From contig JAUSID010000033.1 in NCBI GenBank assembly GCA_030648295.1, forward strand, positions 1 to 44,708: a stretch of 44,708 nt of DNA, given 5' to 3'. Below are positions 16,435 through 23,973 of the stretch, piece by piece (position 1 is the stretch's first letter; every line of letters begins with the position of its first letter). This stretch comes from Opitutaceae bacterium (lineage in GTDB: Bacteria > Verrucomicrobiota > Verrucomicrobiia > Opitutales > Opitutaceae). The notes under the pieces are model-generated. The model was not told where the DNA came from and did not search any database. It saw nothing but the letters and a program-made list of their open reading frames with translations. Position numbers and translations under genes: made by a program.

Positions 16435-17007
16435 ATGGACAAACCATGGAAAGTGGTGCTCGCGTTCGTCGGGGTCTTCATCGCCGGCGCGATTTTTGGC
16501 GGTGCGTTCACGCTGCGGGCGACGGGCAAGCACTTCGCTGAGCAACACCCGGTAAAGGCCAAGGCAGCGCCGGCGGCGGTTACCTCCGCCCAGCAAAAAG
16601 CGCCGGCGGCTCCCCAGGCGCGCGTGGCGCTCGCCTTGATGCGGCAGTTCACGCAGCGGCTCAGCCTCACCAGTTCGCAAAGGGAAAAAATCCGGCCCCT
16701 CGTCTCGCGCGCGGCGGAGGACCTCGAGCGACTCAGCCGCGAAAACCTTTCCGACACCACGCGGGTGATGGAACGCATGTACGTCGACGTGGGCGAGTGG
16801 CTCACGCCGGAGCAGCGGGATGACTTCGACGAGATGCGGCGGAAATGGCAGGAGAAGGCGGCCGAGGAGCGGAAGAAGCGAGGCGCCGCACCCGTGGCCG
16901 ACGCGACCAAGAAGACCGACGGGAAGAAATCTCCGCTGCCGACCAACGAGCCGGCCGCGCGGAAAAAAGAACCGAAGGCCACTGCTCCGCGTCCGCCGGG
17001 ATCGTAG
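16435..17007 (+). CDS. Membrane-anchored periplasmic LTxxQ (Spy/CpxP-like) protein
   Basis: A 190-residue protein with an N-terminal helix (VVLAFVGVFIAGAIFGGAF) that is an uncleaved anchor or signal. A helical periplasmic domain follows, with two LTxxQ-type motifs: SLTSSQREKI at about residue 77 and LTPEQRDDF at about 122. This pattern defines the Spy/CpxP/ZraP group, which are chaperones and stress sensors of the envelope. The tail after 140 is Lys/Ala/Pro-rich and probably disordered. It starts 8 bases after the small membrane protein, so all three genes form one operon. It may sense envelope damage or metal and act on the sigma factor through the small protein; that link is inferred. Confidence 0.72.
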   Translation: MDKPWKVVLAFVGVFIAGAIFGGAFTLRATGKHFAEQHPVKAKAAPAAVTSAQQKAPAAPQARVALALMRQFTQRLSLTSSQREKIRPLVSRAAEDLERLSRENLSDTTRVMERMYVDVGEWLTPEQRDDFDEMRRKWQEKAAEERKKRGAAPVADATKKTDGKKSPLPTNEPAARKKEPKATAPRPPGS

Positions 17008-17097
17008 GTTTGCGTGGTGCCAGCGAGCTGCGCGGGTTCGGACGATTATCGTCAATTCACCCTTGCGCCGCGGGCCGCCCGGCCCATGGTTCGCGCC

Positions 17098-17193
17098 GGC
17101 CAGGTGCCATGCATGGGCAGGCGCGTGAACTCCGCCAGGACCGGAAGGTAGCAACGGTAACGACGTTCTCCCAGTGCCGTGGAGTGCCTGGCC
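17098..17193 (+). ncRNA. ffs: Signal recognition particle RNA (bacterial small form, 4.5S-like)
   Basis: The conserved SRP apical domain is clear: CGCCAGG, ACCGGAAGG, TAGCAACGGTAACG in order. The asymmetric loop and GGAA tetraloop bind Ffh protein and its receptor. The ends pair: GGCCAGG at 17098-17104 with CCTGGCC at 17187-17193, closing a hairpin of about 96 bases. Its place just before dnaX is a common gene order. No Alu domain is present, as expected for the small bacterial form. A T-rich stretch and hairpin follow at about 17197-17227 and may end the transcript. Exact ends are estimated from pairing. Confidence 0.9.
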
Positions 17194-17205
17194 ACTTTTA
17201 TTTTT

Positions 17206-17312
17206 GTTTTGCGCGGCGCGCAAAAACAACCCGCCGAAGCCTTGGCGTAGGCGGCTGATCGGATTTTAGATTTCCGATTTTGGATTTGCGATTGCCGGTT
17301 GTCGATTTGTTC
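17206..17312. repeat. Cluster of three short repeats between SRP RNA and dnaX
   Basis: First is a hairpin GTTTTGCGC-ggc-GCGCAAAAAC (17206-17227), like those at 12519. Next is CCGCC...GGCGG (17231-17254), enclosing AAGCCTTGGCGTA. Last is a run of GATTT units (17260-17312: GATTTTAGATTTCCGATTTTGGATTTGCGATTG, split here into GATTTTAGATTTCC and GATTTTGGATTTGC). The hairpin may end the SRP RNA. dnaX must start its own transcription inside or after this cluster, or read through it. Confidence 0.55.
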
Positions 17313-17321
17313 TAACGAGAA

Positions 17322-18479
17322 GTGTCCGGCACCTACCAAGTCATCGCGCGCAAGTGGCGGCCGCAGACGTTTGACGACGTCGTCGGCCAGGAACATGTGG
17401 TGCGCACGCTGAAGAACGCGATCAGCCGCGGCCGGATTGCGCACGCGTACCTGTTTGTGGGGCCCCGTGGCACGGGCAAAACCTCGACCGCGCGGATTTT
17501 CGCCAAGGCGCTCAACTGCACGGACGGCCCGAAGGCCGACTTCGATGTGAACGATCCGGCGTGCAAGGCGATCGCGGAGGGCTCGCACCTCGACGTGATC
17601 GAGATCGACGGCGCATCGAACAACGGCGTCGATCAGGTGCGCGACCTGCGTGAAACCGTGCGCTACGCGCCGGCGCAGGGAAAATTCAAGATCTACATCA
17701 TCGACGAAGTGCACATGCTTTCGGCGGCCGCGTTTAACGCGCTGCTGAAGACGCTCGAGGAGCCGCCGCCGCACGTGAAATTCGTGTTCGCGACGACGGA
17801 CCCGCAGAAGTTGCTCCCGACGATCGTGTCGCGCTGCCAGCGTTTCGATCTCAAGCCGATTCCGACCGACCTCATCGTCGAACGCCTCAAACGGATTGCG
17901 GCCGCCGAAAAGATCAAGGTCAGCGACGCGGCCCTCGCCTCGATCGCGCGACTGGCGGACGGTGGCATGCGCGACGCGCAGTCGATTTTGGATCAGATGA
18001 TTTCGTTCTGCGGCGCGGAGATCGCGGAGCCGGATGTGCTCGATGTCTACGGCCTGGTTGCGGCGGAAAAAATCACGGAGCTCGCTTGCGCGCTCGGGAC
18101 CGCCGACCACCGGAAGATCATTTCAATCGTGGACGACTGCGATGCGTCGGGCCGCGATCTCGTACGGTTGTTGATGGATTTGCAGACGGTCGTGCGGACG
18201 GCGCTGCTTGATGCCATCGCAAAGGGCGGCCGGACCGATCAACTCGGGTGCGTTTCACTGACGACGGAGCAACTCACACGGATGCTCGACGCGATGCGCG
18301 AAGGCGAAAGCAACGTGAAGCTCGGCCTGGCGGAGAAAATCAATTTCGAGGTCACACTGCTCAAGGCGGTCGAGGCCAGTCGCGCGCGGGCGATCGACAG
18401 CTTGATCAAGGAACTCGCGGCGCTGGCCGGCGAGGTGCCGGCAGCAGCGAGCAGCGGCGACGAAAAAAAAAAGGGCTGA
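17322..18479 (+). CDS. dnaX: DNA polymerase III gamma/tau subunit, zero-frame (gamma-like) product
   Basis: DnaX forms the clamp-loader motor of the replisome. The start is GTG at 17322 behind a weak GAGAAG. The product of 385 residues shows the Walker A motif [12 protein letters not shown] at about 47-58, the Walker B / DEAH-like motif IIDEVHML at about 125, and sensor 1 FVFATTD and sensor motif [13 protein letters not shown], as in clamp-loader ATPases. Of the four Cys of the usual zinc module, at least some are missing: [20 protein letters not shown] keeps two. The frame ends at TGA 18477-18479, straight after a run of ten A. The -1 frame continues for 150 codons. This copy therefore looks like a dnaX that yields two forms. 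Confidence 0.92.
   Translation: MSGTYQVIARKWRPQTFDDVVGQEHVVRTLKNAISRGRIAHAYLFVGPRGTGKTSTARIFAKALNCTDGPKADFDVNDPACKAIAEGSHLDVIEIDGASNNGVDQVRDLRETVRYAPAQGKFKIYIIDEVHMLSAAAFNALLKTLEEPPPHVKFVFATTDPQKLLPTIVSRCQRFDLKPIPTDLIVERLKRIAAAEKIKVSDAALASIARLADGGMRDAQSILDQMISFCGAEIAEPDVLDVYGLVAAEKITELACALGTADHRKIISIVDDCDASGRDLVRLLMDLQTVVRTALLDAIAKGGRTDQLGCVSLTTEQLTRMLDAMREGESNVKLGLAEKINFEVTLLKAVEASRARAIDSLIKELAALAGEVPAAASSGDEKKKG
18463..18473 (+). promoter_or_regulatory. Programmed frameshift site in dnaX (A10 slippery run)
   Basis: The zero frame reads GAA AAA AAA AAG GGC TGA. The heptamer A AAA AAG is the same as the slippery site of Escherichia coli dnaX. A -1 slip gives AAA GGG CTG ATT and enters the open downstream frame. 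A run of ten A can also cause RNA-polymerase slippage, as in Thermus dnaX. A small hairpin, GCGCG with CGCGC, follows about 20 bases on and could stimulate slipping. The stop codon lies two codons past the site. An assembly indel in the A run is the main alternative. Confidence 0.75.
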
Positions 18480-18925
18480 TTGACCGGTTGGAGGCGCGGC
18501 TGGCTGACGCGCAGTCGGGCCCAGCTGAACCTGTCATCTCCCGCGAGCCCAGCCCCACCGCCGGGGAAAGCGTCGAAGCGGCTGAGGCGGTGACGGCTCT
18601 CACCCATGTATCACCGGTGGAAACGTCAGAGGAGCGGGCCGCGCCGATCCTTGGCGCGCCCGACGACAGCGGCCCGCCGCCTTTCAACGAGGCGGCCGAA
18701 TCGGCTTTCCTCGCCGAGGCGCGCGACCGCGGAGAAGTCGTGAAACCGGCCGCCGCGACTGGCACCGCGGGCGAGGAGGAGGAGGTGAGCAACGGGACCC
18801 CACTCCCGCGAATGGAGGAGTTGGTGAACCAGATCCCGGAGGACGTGCGCGATCTTCTCGCGGATCTCTTTCGCGCACGTTTTGTCACGGTGAAGAGAAT
18901 TCCCAAACGGGCGCTGAAATCCTAG
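18473..18925 (+). CDS. dnaX: tau-specific C-terminal extension of DnaX (-1 frame)
   Basis: This is not an independent gene: it has no fitting start and continues dnaX after -1 slippage, giving a full product of about 534 residues. The 150-residue extension begins [13 protein letters not shown]. It has an acidic, Pro/Ala-rich linker of about 90 residues and a folded end with [20 protein letters not shown] and [14 protein letters not shown]. In known systems the tau extension binds the polymerase alpha subunit and the helicase. The end here looks short against the enteric tau tail, so its partners may differ. Coding quality up to TAG 18925 supports real translation. Confidence 0.75.
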   Translation, partial: GLIDRLEARLADAQSGPAEPVISREPSPTAGESVEAAEAVTALTHVSPVETSEERAAPILGAPDDSGPPPFNEAAESAFLAEARDRGEVVKPAAATGTAGEEEEVSNGTPLPRMEELVNQIPEDVRDLLADLFRARFVTVKRIPKRALKS

Positions 18926-19022
18926 TGGCTGCGGCTTCCAGCCGCAGATTTTCTTGATGCCCATTCGATCCAATCTGCGGCAAGGCCTGCCCTGAGCCTG
19001 CCGAAGGGATGCCGCAGCCACT
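18924..19022. repeat. Inverted repeat AGTGGCTGCGGC between dnaX and the cyclotransferase gene
   Basis: AGTGGCTGCGGC at 18924 pairs with GCCGCAGCCACT ending at 19022. Inside are further copies of CTGCGGC and its complement and the block CCTGAGCCTGCCGAAGGG. The two flanking genes converge here, so the hairpin may serve as a two-way terminator. Its inner structure of repeated short units fits a mobile palindromic element. Confidence 0.65.
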
Positions 19023-19050
19023 TCCGATCGGCGACTCTGCTCGAAAGGAA

Positions 19051-19410
19051 TTACCCGCGCCACACCGAACCGACTTCAGGTCGGCCGAGCACGCTGTGGG
19101 GATAAAAGTACGCATCGATCGGTTGCGCAGCGAACGGCGGCAGGAGCGGCACGGGTTCGCGCCGATACAGCCCCTCCGCCAGGCCCTCGAACTCGTCGAG
19201 CCGCTTCAGGCACTCGTCATCGACCGACCAGATTTCGCCCGCGACACCATCCTGGTCCCGAGTCCAGCGTACCAGTCCCGGATATCCGCCCACATCGAAC
19301 AGCCGAAATCCGGGTGTTGTCCGCGCCTCGGCGATGAAAGCCTGGCCGCTCAACCATTCGTGGTTGCTCGCGCCGCGTTTGAGGGTGCCGTAAACGAAGA
19401 GCAGTTTCAT
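19051..19410 (-). CDS. Gamma-glutamylcyclotransferase-like protein
   Basis: A 119-residue cytoplasmic protein of the GGCT/AIG2-like fold. The family motif YGTLKRG is at residues 6-12, followed by GYPGLV and VYGE-like GEIWSVDDECLKRLDEFEG, with the likely catalytic Glu in that segment. Family members release 5-oxoproline from gamma-glutamyl compounds, but many small members have unknown substrates. The start is ATG 19410, whose first bases overlap the stop of the PP2C gene (ATGA). The frame's upstream extension lies inside that gene and is not used. It is third in an overlapping operon; the reason for pairing with a phosphatase is not known. Confidence 0.8.
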   Translation of the reverse strand: MKLLFVYGTLKRGASNHEWLSGQAFIAEARTTPGFRLFDVGGYPGLVRWTRDQDGVAGEIWSVDDECLKRLDEFEGLAEGLYRREPVPLLPPFAAQPIDAYFYPHSVLGRPEVGSVWRG

Positions 19411-20297
19411 TCCGCCGCGGCCGGTGCCGCAGCCGAAACTGTGCCGCTCGGTGGGGGAGCCAGCAACTCGACGACGACGGCCGTCGTGTTGTCGCGGCCG
19501 GAGTTTTGCACCGCTTCCGTGACGAGCCGCTGGGCCGGTGTCATTCCATCGGTGCCGGGCGGCGGCCGGCGCGCGAGTTCCTCCAAGTGCCGATCCCACA
19601 GCCCGTCAATCAAACCATCCGAACAGATGACAAATCGATCGCCGGGTCGGTGGCTGACCGCGCCGATGTGCGGGTCAATGAACTGGTGGCCGGCACCGAG
19701 CGCCTGTTGCAGCGCATTCTTGCGCGGGTGTGAACGCGCTTCGCGTTCATTGATTTTGCCCTGGCGACGCAGCCAGCCGACATGGCTGTGGTCGTGCGTC
19801 ACCTGGGTCATCCCGCCTTCGCCGGGCAGGTAATAGATTCGGCTGTCGCCGAGGTGGCCGAAATACATCCATTCCGGCGTGAACCAGCAAAGGCTGAGCG
19901 TGGCCCCCATGCCGGCGCATTCCTCATATGAATAACCAAGCTTGAGCAGCTCGCCGTGGATTGAAGTGAACAGTTCGCCAATGATGTCGTTGAATCCGCC
20001 CGTCATGCCCGCCGCCGATAGCCGGAACGCCCTCGGGAACAGCCGCGTGATCCGGTCGACTGCGATCCGGCTGGCGAACTCGCCTGACTTTGCGCCGCCC
20101 ATGCCGTCGCTGACCGCGAATACGAAGTCCGCCCCCGCCAGCGACGCATCGCCGGTTTTCCCCAGGAAGCGCACCTCGTGGCCATCGAAGGTCAGGGCGA
20201 GAAATGAATCCTCGTTATTGGGCCGAACCTTGCCGACGTGCGTCAGGCCGGACCAGTGAAGCCGAATCGGTGAAACGGATGGCGGCTGGGCACTCAT
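19407..20297 (-). CDS. PP2C-family Ser/Thr protein phosphatase
   Basis: A 296-residue soluble phosphatase of the PPM/PP2C type, which removes phosphate from Ser or Thr with two metal ions. Motifs in order: RPNNEDSF near residue 26, VSDGMGG near 64, GMGATLSL near 130, GHLGDSRIYYL near 145, ICSDGL near 220 and SGRDNTTAVVV near 265. All metal-binding aspartates are visible. The start is ATG 20297 (MSAQPPS), which overlaps the stop of the kinase-like gene by one base (TGATG). The longer open frame has a poor, Arg-rich extension. Translational coupling to a kinase-like protein upstream suggests a phospho-switch pair. Confidence 0.9.
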   Translation of the reverse strand: MSAQPPSVSPIRLHWSGLTHVGKVRPNNEDSFLALTFDGHEVRFLGKTGDASLAGADFVFAVSDGMGGAKSGEFASRIAVDRITRLFPRAFRLSAAGMTGGFNDIIGELFTSIHGELLKLGYSYEECAGMGATLSLCWFTPEWMYFGHLGDSRIYYLPGEGGMTQVTHDHSHVGWLRRQGKINEREARSHPRKNALQQALGAGHQFIDPHIGAVSHRPGDRFVICSDGLIDGLWDRHLEELARRPPPGTDGMTPAQRLVTEAVQNSGRDNTTAVVVELLAPPPSGTVSAAAPAAAE

Positions 20298-20713
20298 CAA
20301 GGTGCAATCGGTTTGAGGGAGGCGGCATCGCCGCCTTCGGAATCGAGCAGGGTGGCGAACTCGAAATCGATGATGCAAAAGCGGCCGTCCGACGTCCGGT
20401 AGGTGATGTTCCGGAGGAAGGGATCCTCATGCCGGACCCCATAGGCTTTGAGTTCCTCAAATATCTGTTTCTGGCGGTCTTCGCCCATGTGATCGACCCG
20501 GGCGCCGCAGTTCGTGGTGACAAGTTTCAGTGTTTCCGCGTCGGCCTCCAGCACCCGCGGGACAAAGGCGCAGCCCCGCGCCTCGAGGTGCTTGAGAACG
20601 CGAAGCTCGTGGTCGAAGCGCTCCCTGGCGCGCTCACCGCGAAAAGTCTTGTGCACGCGTCCGTCATAACCGATGCGAACGGTCGCGCGGGCGGTATCTT
20701 TCATTTCATGCAT
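20297..20713 (-). CDS. Small kinase-fold protein
   Basis: A 138-residue protein with what looks like a compact protein-kinase-like fold. HEDPFLRN at about residue 94 matches the HxDxxxxN catalytic loop of the kinase / aminoglycoside-phosphotransferase clan. IIDFEFA at about 114 matches the metal-binding DFG-type motif. The N-terminal lobe is short, with VHKTFRGE giving a possible ATP lysine. It is about half the usual size of a kinase, so it may be a minimal or regulatory kinase. It heads the operon with PP2C and GGCT. The start is ATG 20713, or ATG 20704 three codons later. What it phosphorylates is unknown. Confidence 0.65.
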   Translation of the reverse strand: MHEMKDTARATVRIGYDGRVHKTFRGERARERFDHELRVLKHLEARGCAFVPRVLEADAETLKLVTTNCGARVDHMGEDRQKQIFEELKAYGVRHEDPFLRNITYRTSDGRFCIIDFEFATLLDSEGGDAASLKPIAP

Positions 20714-20835
20714 GCGGCGGAATCAATGACCGCCCGCCGGCGGAAGGCTGGCAAGCTTCCGAAATAGCGTCGTTTCTCGAAGGAATGGCTTTCATGGATC
20801 GAAAAAGTGTCATGAACGATACTTCTCATTGCCTC

Positions 20836-20851
20836 TGGCACATGAGCTGCT
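20836..20851 (+). promoter_or_regulatory. Putative sigma-54 promoter of the glutamine synthetase gene
   Basis: TGGCACATGAGCTGCT fits the sigma-54 consensus TGGCACRNNNNTTGCW with one mismatch (C for the first T of TTGC). The GG and GC dinucleotides have the correct spacing. The predicted start of transcription is near 20862, about 64 bases before the gene. Nitrogen genes are classic sigma-54 targets. No activator binding site was identified. Confidence 0.65.
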
Positions 20852-20925
20852 GATTTTCGCGCTGATTTTCTCCCTCGCGGCGAGGAAGACATTCACGCAA
20901 ACAAGCCCCTGCCAAACTTCACCTT

Positions 20926-21960
20926 ATGGCCAAACTCAAACTGGAATACATCTGGCTCGACGGTTACACGCCCCTGGCAAACCTTCGCAGCAAGACCAAG
21001 ATTATCGACGGCGACCCCGCGAAGCTAAAGCTCGAAGATCTGCCCGTGTGGGGCTTCGATGGCAGCTCGACGCAGCAAGCCGAGGGCAAGAGCTCGGACA
21101 TCCTGCTCAAGCCTGTCGCGCTCCATCCGGACTCCACGCGGAAAAACGGTTTTCTGGTGATGTCAGAGGCGCTCATGCCCAACGGGGACCCGCACCCGAG
21201 CAATTCGCGCGCGACGATTATGGACGATCCCGATACGTGGTTCGGTTTCGAGCAGGAGTATTTCTTCTGGCAGGACGGGGCCCCGCTGGGCTTCCCCAAA
21301 GGCGGCTACCCGGCGCCGCAGGGGCCTTATTACACCGGCGTCGGCTACAAGAACGTCGGTCCCATTGCCCGCAAGCTCGTCGAGGAGCACATCGATCAGT
21401 GCATCGCGGCGGGCATCAACATCGAAGGCATCAATGCCGAGGTCGCGAGAGGCCAGTGGGAGTTCCAGATCTTTGGCAAAGGCTCCAAGACCGCTGCCGA
21501 TCAGATGTGGGTCGCGCGTTATATCATGACGCGCTTGTGCGAGCCATACGGCATCGATATCGAATGGCGTTGCAAACCGGTCCGCGGGCCGTTTGACCAG
21601 CCGCTCGACTGGAATGGCTCGGGCATGCACTGCAATTTCTCCACCAAGTTCATGCGTGAGGTCGGCGGCAAAGCCTACTTCGACAAACTCATGGCCGCGT
21701 TCGCGAAGCACATGGACGAACACATTGCCGTTTACGGCCCGGAAAACCACCTGCGTCTCACCGGTCTCCACGAGACGCAGTCGATCGACAAATTCAACTA
21801 CGGTCTGTCCGATCGCGGCGCTTCGGTTCGGATGCCGGTCAACTTCATCAACCACGGTTACAAGGGCTATCTCGAGGATCGCCGGCCAAATTCGGCGGCG
21901 GACCCGTACCTCGTTGCCGGCCGCATCATCAAGACGATTCAGACCGTACCGACGAAGTAG
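20926..21960 (+). CDS. glnII: Glutamine synthetase, type II (eukaryote-like)
   Basis: This 344-residue enzyme makes glutamine from glutamate and ammonia with ATP. Its length and motifs are those of GSII, not of the 470-residue GSI: WGFDGSSTQQA (about 42-52), EQEYFF near 109, GINAEVARGQWE near 167, NGSGMHCNFS near 225, GLHETQSIDKF near 280 and RGASVRMP near 299. GSII lacks the adenylylation site of GSI, so control is likely at transcription, which fits the sigma-54 site upstream. No ribosome site is evident. A strong terminator follows at 21986. It is monocistronic. Confidence 0.95.
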   Translation: MAKLKLEYIWLDGYTPLANLRSKTKIIDGDPAKLKLEDLPVWGFDGSSTQQAEGKSSDILLKPVALHPDSTRKNGFLVMSEALMPNGDPHPSNSRATIMDDPDTWFGFEQEYFFWQDGAPLGFPKGGYPAPQGPYYTGVGYKNVGPIARKLVEEHIDQCIAAGINIEGINAEVARGQWEFQIFGKGSKTAADQMWVARYIMTRLCEPYGIDIEWRCKPVRGPFDQPLDWNGSGMHCNFSTKFMREVGGKAYFDKLMAAFAKHMDEHIAVYGPENHLRLTGLHETQSIDKFNYGLSDRGASVRMPVNFINHGYKGYLEDRRPNSAADPYLVAGRIIKTIQTVPTK

Positions 21961-21985
21961 GCGAATCCCGCACCTCCCTTCACCA

Positions 21986-22013
21986 AGCGCCACCGCGAGG
22001 TGGCGTTTTTTTT
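21986..22013 (+). terminator. Rho-independent terminator of glnII
   Basis: CGCCACC-GCGA-GGTGGCG (21988-22005) forms a 7-bp GC-rich stem with a GNRA-type loop and is followed by eight T. It lies 25 bases after the stop codon. The open frame of the next gene extends back into it, which argues for the later start at 22096. Confidence 0.92.
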
Positions 22014-22095
22014 CGCGCGACAAGACCGCCGCGAATATGCGTCATGTATTCGCTGCTTGAACACCCCGGGCCTCACCTCATCACCACGCGCTTCG

Positions 22096-23961
22096 ATGGC
22101 GGAGTGGGTGCAGACCGCGCTGCTCGCGGTGAACCTCGGATGGACGACCTTGTGCCTCGGCGGGTATCGGGCGGAAACGATGGTGATCACGAGCGCTCTT
22201 ACGGGAGCCCTGCTGGTCGCACATTTGGTCAGCCGGATTTTTTCTGCATCGGTCGTGCCCAACCATCCTGCCGGATGGTTGCTCGTGCCGTTCCTGCTGT
22301 ATGCGGCGGGCAACGCGGCCTGGATCTCGCCCGTGCGCTGGCTCGCGCGAATGGATTGGTTCTGGTGGGCGCAGATGATTGCCGTGTTTTGGGTGGTCGT
22401 GAACGGCATCCGCTCGCGCGCGCCGCGGCGGGCGCTTTTTTTCACGCTGATCGCGCTGGCAGTTGCTGGGGTGGTGATGGGGTGCCATCAGCGTTTCGTC
22501 AGTCCGAACTGGCTGCCGTTCGGCCAGGTTCGTCCGCCCCAGTTTGAAGGGCGGGCCAGCGGACCGTTTGGAATTCCCAACAGTTTTGCGGCGCTGCTGC
22601 TGCTGCTGCTGCCCGCCGTCGGGGCGATTGCGGCAAGTCGTCATGGGCGGGCCACGGAGCGCGTGTGGTGGGGCTGGCTCGGACTGGTGCTGGGGTGCGG
22701 ACTCGTTCTGACCATCAGCCGCGGCGCATGGATTGCGCTCGCGCTCGCGCTGGCCAGCTGGCCGCTGGTGGCGGGGGGCGGCCGATGGTGGCGGCGGGCC
22801 GCCGGCGCGATCGTGATTCTCGCGATCGTCGGCGGCCTGACCGCCGTCGCCTTCCAAACCTTGCCGAAGGTGCGCGATCGTTTCGTGCTTCTCAGCCGGG
22901 ACACGGGGGAAAGAAGTCGCCCGCTCATCTGGCGGGTCGCGTGGGCGCTTTTTCGCGAGGCGCCGCTGTTCGGCACGGGCGCGGGCAGCTACAATGTGCT
23001 GTTCGAGAAACATCGTCCCGAGGGTTTCCTCGACGAGCCGCAATGGGCCCATAATGAATATCTGAATACGGTAAGTGATTATGGTGTGTCGGGGGCCGCG
23101 CTCTTCTTCGGCGCCGGCATCGCCATCGCGCTCGGCTGCGCGCGCCGCAAGCACGCCGCGGCGCGACGTGAACACGACTGGTTCGATGCGTCGCGAACGA
23201 CCGTCGGTTTGGCGATTGGTCTGCTCGCTTTTGCGCTCCAGCTGTCCGTCGACTTTCATTTCAAGATTCCTGCCCTGGGGATCGCCTTCGCCACGATCGC
23301 GGCGATGGTCGTGAGCCGGCTGTGGCCGGTGCGCCCGGCGGCCGGGAACCGAGGATGGCGCCGCAGCATCGGCGCGCTGGCGGCAGTCGCGGTTGCAATC
23401 ATCACCGTGACGGTATTCGTGCCGGCATTTCGCGCGGAGGGGCGGCGCGATCGCGCGCGCCGGTCGATTGACCGGCTCGCCGCTGGGTCAGTAATACCCG
23501 CACAGTTTCGAGAACGCGTGACTGAAGCGCGCGAAGACCTGTCGCGTGCGGTCGGAATCGATCCCGCGAACGCGCAGGCGTGGGCGGATCTTGCCTACGC
23601 CATTTCGCTCCAGGCGCGGACCGAATCCGGCCGCGACGCCGAACTCGGCCGGGAGGCGGAAAGCGCGGCGCACGAGGCGGTTATTCGGTGTGTCGTGGCC
23701 TATGAGTTTTGGATTCGGCGCGGAATCGCGCTCGATATGCAGTCTCGCTGGCTGGAGGCGGGAAACGACTTTGCGCACGCCGTGGTCCTCGCGCCGCAAA
23801 CGCCGCTGGCGTGGTACTACCATGCCGAGCATTTGAGCCGCCTTCCGGCGGAGCGCGGACTGGCGGAGGCGGCGCTGGCTTTCTGTTTGCGACTTGACCC
23901 TGGAAATCGTGCTGGGCTAGCGTTGCGCCAGCGTTTGGCGATTAGGTCGCAGCTGCCCTAG
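22096..23961 (+). CDS. O-antigen ligase/polymerase-like membrane protein with TPR tail
   Basis: A 621-residue inner-membrane protein. About twelve hydrophobic helices fill residues 1-470. The large outer loop typical of the Wzy_C/WaaL family carries GPFGIPNSFA, then ISRGAW, then GTGAGSYNVLFEKHRP and EPQWAHNEYLNTVSDYG. The Arg and His residues in this region are the usual functional ones. After the last helix, two or three TPR-like helical pairs follow (SRAVGIDPANAQAWADLAYA, split by the tail HAVVLAPQTPLAWYYHAEHL). Such enzymes join or polymerise lipid-linked glycans. I choose ATG 22096 (MAEWVQTALL) because the open frame before it overlaps the glnII terminator. It ends 12 bases before the FecR gene. 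Confidence 0.82.
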   Translation: MAEWVQTALLAVNLGWTTLCLGGYRAETMVITSALTGALLVAHLVSRIFSASVVPNHPAGWLLVPFLLYAAGNAAWISPVRWLARMDWFWWAQMIAVFWVVVNGIRSRAPRRALFFTLIALAVAGVVMGCHQRFVSPNWLPFGQVRPPQFEGRASGPFGIPNSFAALLLLLLPAVGAIAASRHGRATERVWWGWLGLVLGCGLVLTISRGAWIALALALASWPLVAGGGRWWRRAAGAIVILAIVGGLTAVAFQTLPKVRDRFVLLSRDTGERSRPLIWRVAWALFREAPLFGTGAGSYNVLFEKHRPEGFLDEPQWAHNEYLNTVSDYGVSGAALFFGAGIAIALGCARRKHAAARREHDWFDASRTTVGLAIGLLAFALQLSVDFHFKIPALGIAFATIAAMVVSRLWPVRPAAGNRGWRRSIGALAAVAVAIITVTVFVPAFRAEGRRDRARRSIDRLAAGSVIPAQFRERVTEAREDLSRAVGIDPANAQAWADLAYAISLQARTESGRDAELGREAESAAHEAVIRCVVAYEFWIRRGIALDMQSRWLEAGNDFAHAVVLAPQTPLAWYYHAEHLSRLPAERGLAEAALAFCLRLDPGNRAGLALRQRLAIRSQLP

Positions 23962-23973
23962 GCGAATCCTTCC

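Noticed and set aside
18473..18925. The region after the dnaX stop as a separate gene
   Set aside because: It has no fitting start codon or ribosome site and joins dnaX exactly at the slippery A run, so it is better read as the tau extension.
22000..22095. Earlier start for the O-antigen-ligase-like gene at 22000
   Set aside because: The extra 32 codons lie in the glnII terminator and a non-hydrophobic leader; ATG 22096 opens directly into the first membrane helix.
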